DNA of 64,000 nucleotides from Candidatus Gastranaerophilales bacterium (GTDB lineage: Bacteria > Cyanobacteriota > Vampirovibrionia > Gastranaerophilales > Gastranaerophilaceae). The notes beneath the pieces were generated by a model. It worked only from the letters and a program-made list of their open reading frames with translations, was not told where the DNA came from and did not search any database. Made by a program: the position numbers and the translations under genes. Location: contig CALVAO010000006.1 of the NCBI GenBank assembly GCA_944325515.1, positions 43,166-107,165 of the forward strand, read 5' to 3'. Below are positions 54,785 through 63,902 of this stretch, in pieces; positions within the stretch are counted from its first letter, which is position 1, and every line of letters begins with the position of its first letter.

Positions 54785-54822
54785 GATAATACTCCTTTTG
54801 CCTCGTTTTATTCTCGTATATA

Positions 54823-54877
54823 TATAAAGTATTTTGCTTCACAAGAATTGCGTTTTGTCTTTACAAAACTTTACAAA
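54823..54877 (-). promoter_or_regulatory. Shared TTTGTAA-GCAATT-CTTTATA promoter, gene at 52364
   Basis: On the minus strand there are two TTTGTAA boxes (54871-54877, 54861-54867), GCAATT (54846-54851), 16 bases, and CTTTATA (54823-54829). The distal box overlaps the trmFO stop codon, just as at 18663 it overlaps the recJ stop. Confidence 0.7.
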
Positions 54878-56217
54878 ATGCGTGCCAGATTTTCTGCTAT
54901 TTCAACTGAACGCTTTGCCAGAAGCTCGTTTTTAAGTTTTTTATTTTTTTTACAAGGTAAATCAATAGGGGCTAAAATTCCCCAGTTAGAATTAATTGGC
55001 TGAGGGGGTAAATATCTTAATGAACCATCTCTGGAAGATATATGCTCAAGGTGAGCTTTATCTGTTATATAGAAAGTTAAAGCACCCAGCATTGTTTCCT
55101 GCGGCAGAGTAATAAGCTCTTTTCCTAAAACTCTTCTAGACATATTAATACCGGCAAGCATTCCTGTTGCAATTGATTCTGTATATCCTTCTGTCCCTGT
55201 TATTTGACCTGCAAAAAACAAACCAGTTCTTTCACGGGTTTCCATTGTGGGATTAAGTATTTGTGAGCTGTTTATAAAAGTGTTTCTGTGCATAACGCCA
55301 TAACGCACAATATTTGCATTTTCTAAACCCGGTATAGAGTGAATTAGCTCTTTTTGCGCACCCCATTTGAGGTTTGTTTGAAATCCTACGAGGTTAAATA
55401 AAGTTTTTGCGGAATTATCCTGTCTTAGCTGAACTACTGCATAATTTTCTATACCGGTTCTTTTATCGATAAGTCCAACAGGTTTCATCGGTCCAAAACG
55501 AAGCGTGTCTTTACCTCTTGATGCCAGAACTTCAACAGGCAGGCATGATTCAAAAAATCTGGAGTTTTTATCAACTGCATGCTGTTCGATTCTTGGCGCA
55601 TTAATTAATATATTATAGAAGTTTTCATACTCTTCTTTATTCATAGGGCAATTAATATAAGAAGCTTCTCCTTTGTCATATCTTGAAGCCCAAAAGGCTT
55701 TATCAAAGTTAATTGAGTCTACTTCAACAATCGGAGCTATTGCATCAAAAAATGAAAGATGTTCTTCTTTTGTAAAATCTTTTATAGAATCTGCAAATTT
55801 ATCACTTGTAAGCGGACCTGATGCAATAATAACATTGCCTTTTGGGATTTCGGTTATTTCCTCTCTAATTAGCTCAATATTTGAATTCTCATTTATTTTT
55901 TTAGTGACGGCTTTAGCAAAATCTTCTCTTGCTATAGCAAGGGCATTTCCGGCAGGGACAGAATTTTCATAGGCAATTTTAATTAGTTCTCCGCCTAATA
56001 TTTCCATCTCTTTTTTTAAAAGACCGCTCGCATTTGTTATATCAGAAGAGCCAAGGCTGTTAGAACATACAAACTCTGCACAATCGCCTGTCACATGCGC
56101 ACCTGTTGTTTTGTTCGGGCGCATTTCAAATAATTTAACTTTTATACCCCTTTTTGCCAGCTGTAACGCAGCTTCTGAACCGGCAAGTCCTGCTCCTATG
56201 ATTTTTACTTCTTCCAT
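54871..56217 (-). CDS. trmFO: Folate-dependent tRNA m5U54 methyltransferase TrmFO
   Basis: TrmFO methylates U54 of tRNA using methylene-tetrahydrofolate and FAD. The 448-residue protein starts with the FAD-binding motif GAGLAGSEAA, has FEMRPNKTTGAH, EFVCSNSLGS (catalytic cysteine region), RFGPMKPVGL and GQITGTEGYTES, all family marks. GGGAAA lies close to the ATG. It is used instead of TrmA in many Firmicutes, cyanobacteria-related and other lineages. Confidence 0.97.
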   Translation of the reverse strand: MEEVKIIGAGLAGSEAALQLAKRGIKVKLFEMRPNKTTGAHVTGDCAEFVCSNSLGSSDITNASGLLKKEMEILGGELIKIAYENSVPAGNALAIAREDFAKAVTKKINENSNIELIREEITEIPKGNVIIASGPLTSDKFADSIKDFTKEEHLSFFDAIAPIVEVDSINFDKAFWASRYDKGEASYINCPMNKEEYENFYNILINAPRIEQHAVDKNSRFFESCLPVEVLASRGKDTLRFGPMKPVGLIDKRTGIENYAVVQLRQDNSAKTLFNLVGFQTNLKWGAQKELIHSIPGLENANIVRYGVMHRNTFINSSQILNPTMETRERTGLFFAGQITGTEGYTESIATGMLAGINMSRRVLGKELITLPQETMLGALTFYITDKAHLEHISSRDGSLRYLPPQPINSNWGILAPIDLPCKKNKKLKNELLAKRSVEIAENLARIL

Positions 56218-56280
56218 ATTTCCCTTTTTCTTAATTTTATTTTATGTTACCCTCCACTTGCAGGAGAGTCGAAATCTATG

Positions 56281-56337
56281 ATTTCGGGAGGGATTGAATA
56301 TAATTAAATACTCATCTATCAGACCTTCTCCCGAAAT
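56281..56337. repeat. Inverted repeat between trmFO and the cyclase gene
   Basis: ATTTCGGGAG and CTCCCGAAAT form a 10-bp perfect stem around a 37-base AT-rich centre. A smaller CTCC/GGAG hairpin lies alongside at about 56253-56267. Without a T-run it is not a normal terminator. Confidence 0.5.
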
Positions 56338-56348
56338 AGAGCAGAGGT

Positions 56349-58169
56349 TTAATACCTTCCCACTTGATTTCTGCCGTGTTCTTTAGCGTAATACAAACCT
56401 TTGTCAGCCCACTCTATCAAATCCTGCGGAGTTTGTGCATTATCCGGGAATGTTGCCACTCCGAGGCTTATTGTTACATTAGCTGTATCTACTGGCGTTA
56501 AGTGGAATGGTTTGTCTGCCACTGCTTTACAAATTCTGTTTGCGTTATTCAGAGCTTCTTCGGCTCCTGTGTTCGGCAAAATTATACTCATTTCTTCTCC
56601 GCCGTACCTGCAGACATAATCTGTTGTTCTGGAATTTTTTTTCAAAGTCTGCGCGACCTGTCTTAAGACAGCATCTCCTGCCTGGTGTCCATACGTATCA
56701 TTGAATTTTTTAAAGAAATCAATATCTATTATAATTAAAGAAAATGCTTGATTATATCTTCTTGCAATATCAATTTGTTTTCTTAATGTATCCTGGAAGT
56801 ACCTGTGATTGTACAATTCTGTCAGCCCGTCAATTGTAGCAAGCTTATACTGATATTCGAAATCTTTTGCTTTCATTAAATATTTTGCGAGAAAAGACAG
56901 AGCAAAAGCTGCCATTATTGCAATTATTGGAAGTACAACCGGTATCCAGAGATTATAAAGTTCCATTATATAATAAGATATAAATAAATATGCAATAGAG
57001 AATAATGCTGTAGATAGGAATGCAAATATTGTAGAAGTAGAAAGCATTACGATACCACCTACAATTCCTATTACTGCAGCCAGAATTATGATATCAGTAA
57101 ATAAATCGGTTTTATGTATAAAATTGTTATCCAGCATATTATTAAAGAATGTAGCGTGGACTTCAACTCCCGGATAAACTCCTTCTTGAACAGGAACACT
57201 TTTGGTATCGTGCAGACTCATTGCAGTTGTACCAATAATAATAATTTTATCTTTAAAGTCAAAGCTGCTTAGTTTTTCACCTTTTTCCATTGCTCTTACA
57301 ACTTTATACATAGGAATTACAGTATGAGTTCCGCTCGGACCATACCAGTTAAGGATTGCATCTCCATCTTTTGTAAGAGGAATTTTTGTATCAAGTATAT
57401 TTAAATTAGACTGCTTATCTATAACGAATTTATTTTCGTTGCTTTGTGCTATATAATCAGCGCCTGCTTTAAATGTTAAATAAGGATAATATTTATCTTT
57501 ATATAACATTACCGGGGATACATTTCTTATAATACCATCGCTATTTCTCATCACATTTGTCATTCCGACATTAACTTTGCCGTTAAGCAGCTCAGTAAGA
57601 ATTGTGCGGCAATTGGTAAAGTTATATTTATTTTTAAAATTGACCTGTGAATGGTTTTCTATGTTTACAGAAAGCTTTTCGGGTAAATCGGCAGGTATTC
57701 TGACATCAGAAGGCTGATTATCAAAATTCATTGCAGTATAAACATTATTATATTTATTCATTGTATCGGCAAGATATTTATCAGCTTCTTTAGTTGCCCT
57801 TATAGACTTAATAAACATTAAGTCAAAAATAATTGCCTGTGGTTTTTGCTGTTCAAGATAATTAATCATATCAGCATAAATATTTCTGGGCATAGGCCAT
57901 TCACCATATTTATCCCATAGAGATTCAAGACTTGCATCATCAATTGCAAGAACCACAATATCTTTGTTTGGAATCGGTCGTTTATGAATTACCTGCAATG
58001 ATTGGCGGTAATCAAACGTTCTGTTTTCTGCAACTTCAAAAAACGAAACTATCACATTTTTTAGAGTATTGTTATTTTGCAAAAGTACATAACCTATGAG
58101 TAATGTAGCAAGCACAAGCAACAAATACGTTCCAAAAATAAACCACTTAGTTTTTATAATATTTTTCAA
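56349..58169 (-). CDS. CHASE2-GGDEF membrane diguanylate cyclase
   Basis: A 606-residue sensor. An N-terminal helix (about 11-32) is followed by an extracytoplasmic CHASE2 domain (about 45-330) and three helices (about 335-430). The cytoplasmic GGDEF domain (about 445-606) has IDIDFFKKFNDTYGHQAGD, a GGEEM active site near residue 521, and an RxxD inhibitory site five residues upstream. The start is TTG at 58169 with GGAGAG upstream. It lies downstream of fliE-fliF on the same strand, after a 200-base gap, suggesting but not proving flagellar or motility control. Confidence 0.93.
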   Translation of the reverse strand: MKNIIKTKWFIFGTYLLLVLATLLIGYVLLQNNNTLKNVIVSFFEVAENRTFDYRQSLQVIHKRPIPNKDIVVLAIDDASLESLWDKYGEWPMPRNIYADMINYLEQQKPQAIIFDLMFIKSIRATKEADKYLADTMNKYNNVYTAMNFDNQPSDVRIPADLPEKLSVNIENHSQVNFKNKYNFTNCRTILTELLNGKVNVGMTNVMRNSDGIIRNVSPVMLYKDKYYPYLTFKAGADYIAQSNENKFVIDKQSNLNILDTKIPLTKDGDAILNWYGPSGTHTVIPMYKVVRAMEKGEKLSSFDFKDKIIIIGTTAMSLHDTKSVPVQEGVYPGVEVHATFFNNMLDNNFIHKTDLFTDIIILAAVIGIVGGIVMLSTSTIFAFLSTALFSIAYLFISYYIMELYNLWIPVVLPIIAIMAAFALSFLAKYLMKAKDFEYQYKLATIDGLTELYNHRYFQDTLRKQIDIARRYNQAFSLIIIDIDFFKKFNDTYGHQAGDAVLRQVAQTLKKNSRTTDYVCRYGGEEMSIILPNTGAEEALNNANRICKAVADKPFHLTPVDTANVTISLGVATFPDNAQTPQDLIEWADKGLYYAKEHGRNQVGRY

Positions 58170-58372
58170 AATAAATCTCTCCGCTTAAATATCCTATTTT
58201 CAAGTATAATTAATTTAAGTTTTTTTTTCAATAAACTGTTGAGAGGATAGGTTAAGTTTTATTCTTAGAAGTTTTAATTTTAGCAATTAATACACCGACG
58301 CTTTAAAGCAACCGGAGATATAAAACTCCCCGTCATCAAAACAAGGCAAAAAATAGAAATAAACCTTTGTTT

Positions 58373-60040
58373 CTACTGTTCAATCCAGCTTCTGATTCTT
58401 TCTCCGGCTTCTGCTTCATCAACGCCGTCGAATTCACGTTTCAATTCTCTTAAGGCTTCTCTGATTTCAGCACCGGATGTTGGTATTGCAGTCGGACGAT
58501 TCTGCTGTTCCAACAAGCCCTGCTGTAATTGTGACTGTTTCTGGATTAAATCCGCAGCATTCATGCTTAAATCTTTAATCTGTTTTTCTTGAGCTTCATT
58601 CATTTCTTTTAAGCGTTCCAGCTCTTCTTGCTGAGCAGCTTTTGCGGCATTAATCTTTTGTGTTAATGCTTTATGTCCAAAGAATAAACCGAATGCCAGA
58701 AGTGCTATTGCTAGCCACCACGGATTTCCGTGTTCTGCCTTAATCGGAGCTTTTACATTCTTATCACCAGCCATAAACGGATCAAGAGAGTCTGCAAATG
58801 CAATTGTAACATTTTCCGGATCTGCTTTAGGACTTGCAGCATGAGCAACCAGTTCTTTTAATTCTTCCAGTGTTAATTCAACAGGAAGTGCATCTTTTTC
58901 CAGAGTTACAGCGATTGAAATTTCTTCAAGCACTCCTGGCGACATATATTCATTTGTCTGAACTTTAGTCACGCCGTATTGAGTTTCTCTTGCTGTTCTT
59001 GAATAGCTTCTGTTTTGCGTAGAATCAGAACTTCCCGCTGGCAAACCATTTGGCAGATAAACGCTTACAGCATTTGTATTTTTATTAACATCTTGAGTTT
59101 GATCTCCAAGACCTTCAGAGAAGGTTTGCTCATTTACAGATGCTTTTTTAGTCGGATCATATTCTATTGTAAATCTTTCAACAGGAGCTTGTTTTAAGAA
59201 TGTACTTACTGTCGCAACATATTTTCCTTGTCCTATTAATCGATTCAACTGCGCTTGAACTTTTTCCTGCATATATTTATCATTTTCTTGCAAGCGTGCA
59301 AGCATTTCAGATTGAGCATCTATTAAGCTGTTATATACATGACCGTTAGTATCCGTAATAGAAATATTTTCGGATGTAAGTCCGGAAACACTTCCTAATA
59401 GAAGGTTCGATACTGCTTTTATGGTACTCATGCTCAAAGTGTCACCAACGGCAACCTGCAATTGAACAGTTGCTGTAACAGGTTTTTGCATTGAAGTAAA
59501 CATTGTTTGTTCCGGAATTGAAATAAATACAGAGGCATTTTCAATTCCGTCAATCCTTCTGATAAGACGGGCAAGTTCACCATTCATAGCCCTAACAAGT
59601 CTTATTCTTTTATCTTCTTTAGTGGATGTAAAATCACCTTTATCAAAGATTTCCAAACCCACATTCTGATCATACAAACCGCTTTCTACTATAACCATAA
59701 TTGCACGGTCGCGTTGTTCTGTTGTACATTTTCTCATCCCTGGAGTGCAGTCACCTTTTTTAAGCCTCAAAACTGATTTTGTACCATCAACAGCACGCGC
59801 TGCAACTATGTTATTTCTTGCAAGAAGCGCTTGAATTTCGAGAGCTTTTCCTAAATTATCGGTAGTAAGCAGGTCAACATCTTCTTTTAACGGTTCGTTA
59901 CTTACATCTATTTGTTGGTTCTTAGACTTGCTTGTAGCAGCAATTGTTCCGCAAATTATAAAAATTACAAGCAATAAAACTACGCCTCCGACGATTGAAG
60001 CTAAAAGAATTTTATTCTCAAGTAATTTTTTAAAGTCCAT
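58373..60040 (-). CDS. fliF: Flagellar M-ring protein FliF
   Basis: FliF forms the MS ring of the flagellar basal body. The 555-residue protein has an N-terminal helix (about 11-33), the two secretin-like ring-building motif domains (LARNNIVAAR and GIENASVFISIPEQ regions), a variable loop, a second helix (about 440-460, WWLAIALLAFGLFF) and a C-terminal cytoplasmic tail. The tail ends with the FliG-binding-like sequence VDEAEAGERIRSWIEQ. fliE lies just upstream. fliG, which normally follows, is not in the window; a weak hairpin follows the stop. Confidence 0.95.
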   Translation of the reverse strand: MDFKKLLENKILLASIVGGVVLLLVIFIICGTIAATSKSKNQQIDVSNEPLKEDVDLLTTDNLGKALEIQALLARNNIVAARAVDGTKSVLRLKKGDCTPGMRKCTTEQRDRAIMVIVESGLYDQNVGLEIFDKGDFTSTKEDKRIRLVRAMNGELARLIRRIDGIENASVFISIPEQTMFTSMQKPVTATVQLQVAVGDTLSMSTIKAVSNLLLGSVSGLTSENISITDTNGHVYNSLIDAQSEMLARLQENDKYMQEKVQAQLNRLIGQGKYVATVSTFLKQAPVERFTIEYDPTKKASVNEQTFSEGLGDQTQDVNKNTNAVSVYLPNGLPAGSSDSTQNRSYSRTARETQYGVTKVQTNEYMSPGVLEEISIAVTLEKDALPVELTLEELKELVAHAASPKADPENVTIAFADSLDPFMAGDKNVKAPIKAEHGNPWWLAIALLAFGLFFGHKALTQKINAAKAAQQEELERLKEMNEAQEKQIKDLSMNAADLIQKQSQLQQGLLEQQNRPTAIPTSGAEIREALRELKREFDGVDEAEAGERIRSWIEQ

Positions 60041-60091
60041 ATATCCTGCCCTACTTAAATATTATACACATATATATTAATTATGAGAAGT

Positions 60092-60430
60092 CTAAATCTG
60101 TATCTGCATAATTTTATCATACGCCTGTATGATTTTTCCTGTTGCTGTTGTTGCAACATTCACTGCAATTTCTGCCTTTGACATCGCGACCATAACATCG
60201 TGTATATCAACATTTTCAGACCCCATCATCGCATCCTTAAGCAAATTATCCGGAGCTTCCATTGTTGTATTTAAGTTTTCCACAAGTCCGGACATGACAC
60301 TTTGGAAATCAGATACAGCAGGTTCTTCTACACGATTCATTCTTGCAGAAGGAATATTTCCCCAGCTGTCGAGTTTTGTGTGCTGAATTCTGGCTTCAAG
60401 GTCATATCTTGGATAAAAACCATTAAACAT
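60092..60430 (-). CDS. fliE: Flagellar hook-basal body protein FliE
   Basis: FliE is a small adaptor between the MS ring and the rod. The conserved C-terminal half reads DIHDVMVAMSKAEIAVNVATTATGK...AYDKIMQIQI, typical of the family. The ATG at 60430 (MFNGFYPRYD, 112 residues) has AGAGG eight bases upstream; the GTG at 60439 overlaps that site. A sigma-28-like promoter lies about 24 bases upstream of the start codon. fliF follows 51 bases later. Confidence 0.93.
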   Translation of the reverse strand: MFNGFYPRYDLEARIQHTKLDSWGNIPSARMNRVEEPAVSDFQSVMSGLVENLNTTMEAPDNLLKDAMMGSENVDIHDVMVAMSKAEIAVNVATTATGKIIQAYDKIMQIQI

Positions 60431-60453
60431 ATATTTCACCTCTTTTTATAGTG

Positions 60454-60480
60454 TTATCGGATAGATTTGGAAATAATTTA
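60454..60480 (-). promoter_or_regulatory. Sigma-28 (FliA)-like promoter of fliE-fliF
   Basis: TAAA (60480-60477), 15 bases, TCCGATAA (60461-60454) on the minus strand. This matches the FliA consensus TAAA-N15-GCCGATAA with one difference. Confidence 0.6.
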
Positions 60481-60631
60481 AATATTCGGTTTAAAATACT
60501 CCATATGTAGTATCTGTTTAATAATTATTAAAGTAATGTCAAGATATGCCGTTTAGTTTATTACAGTTTTATACATTTGCCTATCACATTATTCCTCTCC
60601 TTATAAGAGAGGATGTTAAGAAGGGAATATT

Positions 60632-60793
60632 ATGAATTTACACGAAGAATGTTTGTTAAAATATTTGCTAAACCCCTTAAATTTATTACACTCAACAGAG
60701 CTCTTAAAACTCAACAATACTCTTATTGAAACGCAGAAATTTAATATAAAAAATCCGAAACTTAACACAAGCACACAGTACAATCGCCTTTAA
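60632..60793 (+). CDS. Small ORF, 53 aa
   Basis: A plus-strand frame beginning ATG at 60632 with AAGGGA seven bases upstream. The product is Leu/Asn-rich (starts MNLHEECLLKYLLNPLNLL) and ends NTSTQYNRL. It is divergent from fliE and convergent with the glycosyltransferase gene. No family is recognised, and it may be a fortuitous frame. Confidence 0.4.
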   Translation: MNLHEECLLKYLLNPLNLLHSTELLKLNNTLIETQKFNIKNPKLNTSTQYNRL

Positions 60794-60815
60794 AAAATTT
60801 TTAGGCATATAATCT

Positions 60816-62960
60816 TTACCAGGCAGCTAAATTCATGTATTTTTGATGAACAAAATAGCTGCAAGAATTGCAGGGAGAAATTTTACTGCCATGGTATGAT
60901 AGCAGTTTTCTATACTTGATAATATTTTCTGACATAAAAATATCCGCCAGAGATTCTTTATAAATATTTCCTATAATAAAATCTTTGTGTTGAGGTGCAT
61001 CATGTCTCAAATTGCAGCATAACATAACATCACCACTATAATCAATATACAAATGCTGGAATGGTATTAAACATGGGGATTGTCTATCGAAAGTTTTTAT
61101 GTCATTAAGCAAATCTCCTCGATTACAGCCATCATTCTTAAAATTTCGCATAGCAAAAGTTAATTTCATTCTTTCATAATTAAAAATAGCCTCTATCCAA
61201 AACTCGTGATTTACAATTTCATATGATAAATTGAGCTTTTTAGACCAATTATTACTTCTTTGCATAAATTCAGCGACTGAATATTCTTCATCTTTTCCGA
61301 GATAACATTGTATTTCCAACTCGTTTAAACCTGCTGATGCAAGCTGGTCAATATATTCAACTGAGTCTATATAATCCCCATTAGTATTTGTTCTTAATAT
61401 CGCATTCGGGCAATATTCTCTAGCTTGCCTTAATCTATTTAAAAACACGTCTTTTTGAGACAAAGGCTCATTGTACCTTGCATATGTAATTACTCTTGAA
61501 AAATTTATATCTTTCAACTGCTGCAATATATTTAAATACGCATTTTCTTCTAAAAAAGTAACATTTGAATGCCTGTCTATGAAATTATTTGGACAAAACC
61601 AGCATTTGCGATTACAAAAATTAAATATCTCAATTTCTATTTCGGTCAAATGTTTTCTTAAAATTTCATTTTTTGAAGTTTCCGAATAACCCAATAATTC
61701 AGACATATTATGAACAATAGGCATGTTATCAATATTGTTTAAATTCTCAACTTCTTTCTCATTCTTTTTTAACATCATTGATAATTCAGATATTCTTTGA
61801 GCTTTTTTTTGATTCTCTATTATTTGAAAGTAAACAGCAGAGTTTAATTTTTCAAATTCATTCTTATAATAATTCCACTCATTAAAGTAATAGTTTAAAC
61901 TATTGCGAAGATTTTTTCTGGGTGTAACTTTTATCTTAATTCCAAAGATAGTAATAACTTTAGATTTATAACTTATATTATTTTGATTCCTTACAGAAAA
62001 AATAATAGACAAAACTTTTTTGATACAATCTCTTAAACATAGTGTATTGTAATTATATTTTCTTAAATCAAATAAAAATTTTCTTTCCAATTGATTTAAA
62101 AATTTCAAACTGTCATCGGTCAAGGATAAATTATTAACGTACTTATGAGCTTCATTCCAAAATATAGCCTTATCACATTGAGTCAACCGTTCATAATTCC
62201 ATAGTAAATGAACAATCGTAGCATAGATAAACCCACTCTCAAGTTTCTTTAATACTTTATCAGATTTTAGTTTTTCATACGCATATATTTCTGCATTTAA
62301 GCCATCTAAAGGTTTAACATTTTTTATAGTTTGAAATTCATTATCTTGATAGTAATAATATAGAGGCTCTTTTAATAAAACATATTTTTCTGCCTTATAT
62401 AATGTTTCATAATGAAAAGGAGCATCTATAAAAGACATCCTTTTTTCAATCATTTTTATATTATTTTCTAATAAAAAATCTTTTTTATAAATACAGGACC
62501 ACACTGATGGCTGCGATGATAAAAATCGCTGATTTTGTTCTATTTTTAAATCAGACGGATATTCAATATAAATCGTATGATAATTTTTGCTTTTGTCATC
62601 AAAAGCAAAATTAAAACCTGTTTTTACAACGTCAGCATTGTTTTTAACAGCCATATTGTACATCTTTTCGTACATTTCTGCATCGCACCAATCATCCGCT
62701 TCTACAATACCTATATATTCCCCTTCAGCAATTTCTAAAGATTTATTAAAAGCTTTTCCATAACTGCCCGGATGATAAAGAATTTTTATTCTGCTATCTT
62801 TCTGGGCATATTCTTCACAAATTTCATCACAAGCTTCCGGACCGTCTGTTGCAAGAATAATTTCAATATCAGTTAACGTTTGATTTAAAACACTATCAAT
62901 ACACCTGCTTAAATATTTTTCTACATTATATACCGGTAAAATTATTGATATTTTAGTCAT
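60816..62960 (-). CDS. GT2 glycosyltransferase fused to radical SAM/SPASM domain, 714 aa
   Basis: The N-terminal part (about 1-230) is a GT-A family 2 glycosyltransferase: ISIILPVYNVEKYLSRCIDSVLNQT, DGPEACDEI and VEADDW (the DxD region). A linker with a coiled coil (about 360-420) follows. Then comes a radical SAM core with the cluster motif CNRKCWFC (C449, C453, C456) and ILRTNTNGDYID. A C-terminal SPASM-like cysteine region follows (VMLCCNLRHD and CNSCSYF). GGAGAT precedes the ATG. Both halves look intact. The enzyme might transfer and modify a sugar or protein, possibly in surface or flagellar glycosylation, but this is inference. Confidence 0.85.
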   Translation of the reverse strand: MTKISIILPVYNVEKYLSRCIDSVLNQTLTDIEIILATDGPEACDEICEEYAQKDSRIKILYHPGSYGKAFNKSLEIAEGEYIGIVEADDWCDAEMYEKMYNMAVKNNADVVKTGFNFAFDDKSKNYHTIYIEYPSDLKIEQNQRFLSSQPSVWSCIYKKDFLLENNIKMIEKRMSFIDAPFHYETLYKAEKYVLLKEPLYYYYQDNEFQTIKNVKPLDGLNAEIYAYEKLKSDKVLKKLESGFIYATIVHLLWNYERLTQCDKAIFWNEAHKYVNNLSLTDDSLKFLNQLERKFLFDLRKYNYNTLCLRDCIKKVLSIIFSVRNQNNISYKSKVITIFGIKIKVTPRKNLRNSLNYYFNEWNYYKNEFEKLNSAVYFQIIENQKKAQRISELSMMLKKNEKEVENLNNIDNMPIVHNMSELLGYSETSKNEILRKHLTEIEIEIFNFCNRKCWFCPNNFIDRHSNVTFLEENAYLNILQQLKDINFSRVITYARYNEPLSQKDVFLNRLRQAREYCPNAILRTNTNGDYIDSVEYIDQLASAGLNELEIQCYLGKDEEYSVAEFMQRSNNWSKKLNLSYEIVNHEFWIEAIFNYERMKLTFAMRNFKNDGCNRGDLLNDIKTFDRQSPCLIPFQHLYIDYSGDVMLCCNLRHDAPQHKDFIIGNIYKESLADIFMSENIIKYRKLLSYHGSKISPCNSCSYFVHQKYMNLAAW

Positions 62961-62993
62961 ATTGCTTTTATCTCCACAATTTTCATCTTTTTC

Positions 62994-63902
62994 TCAGCCA
63001 TTAATCGCAGCTAATAATTCACTGCTATCCTCAAAACGTACTTTTTGTATAAATTCGTTTATTAATTTTTTTGCATAATGTAAGTATTTTTCATCAGCAT
63101 ACCCATATACAAACCCGTAAGAAGCATTTAAACAATTTAATAATGCACTTTTTCTTATTTGCAGCAAATTATTGTTTTTCAAAAAGTCATAAATCAGCTC
63201 ATTTATTAGAATATGATCAAGAACATTTCTGCCTAAATTTTTACTTCTTGCTAAAGCCATTAAAGAAGTGTCTCTTCTTAAATAGTTATACAATTTCTCC
63301 GGTATAAAATTTATTTTTTTGCAAATTGACCAGTACATCCAGCTAAAACAAGCATCTTCATTAAACATATGTTCTGGAAATAATAAATTATATCTTTCAA
63401 TTAAATCTTTTTTATACAACTTATTCCAAGCTGCAACATTAATTTTTCCAAAATAACCATTAACCAAATTAAAAGTTCCGGATTGATTAATTGCAAAATA
63501 AGTATCATCCGCGTTTTTTAAGACAGTATCAACATTATCTTCAAAAACAATATTTGTACCACATTGAACAATATCAACATCATTATCAAATCCATTAATC
63601 ATTTTTTCTAGAAAAACCGGCTCTAGCCAGTCATCGCTGTCTATAAAACTAATATATTTGCCCCTTGCTGCTTCCATTCCGGCGTTTCTCGCACCGCCTA
63701 ATCCTTTTTTTATATCTTTTAACACAACAATCCGCTTATCTTTTTGAGCATATTTATCAGCTGCAAGATTATCATCTTCCGGACCATCTGATACAATAAT
63801 AATTTCAAAATCTTGAAAAGTCTGATTTAAAACACTATCAAGACATTTAGGCAAATATTTTGCAGTTTTATATGTAGGTATAATAACACTTACTAGTGGC
63901 AT
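62994..63902 (-). CDS. GT2 family glycosyltransferase
   Basis: A 302-residue glycosyltransferase with the GT2 sequence VSVIIPTYKTAKYLPKCLDSVLNQTF, a conserved SDGPEDD, ARGKYISFIDSDDW (DxD) and a C-terminal helical region. The ATG at 63902 is preferred over 63932 because AAGGAAA lies eight bases upstream. It is 33 bases upstream of the GT2-radical SAM gene and its N-terminal domain is a paralog of that protein's, so they likely form an operon for glycan assembly. Confidence 0.9.
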   Translation of the reverse strand: MPLVSVIIPTYKTAKYLPKCLDSVLNQTFQDFEIIIVSDGPEDDNLAADKYAQKDKRIVVLKDIKKGLGGARNAGMEAARGKYISFIDSDDWLEPVFLEKMINGFDNDVDIVQCGTNIVFEDNVDTVLKNADDTYFAINQSGTFNLVNGYFGKINVAAWNKLYKKDLIERYNLLFPEHMFNEDACFSWMYWSICKKINFIPEKLYNYLRRDTSLMALARSKNLGRNVLDHILINELIYDFLKNNNLLQIRKSALLNCLNASYGFVYGYADEKYLHYAKKLINEFIQKVRFEDSSELLAAING

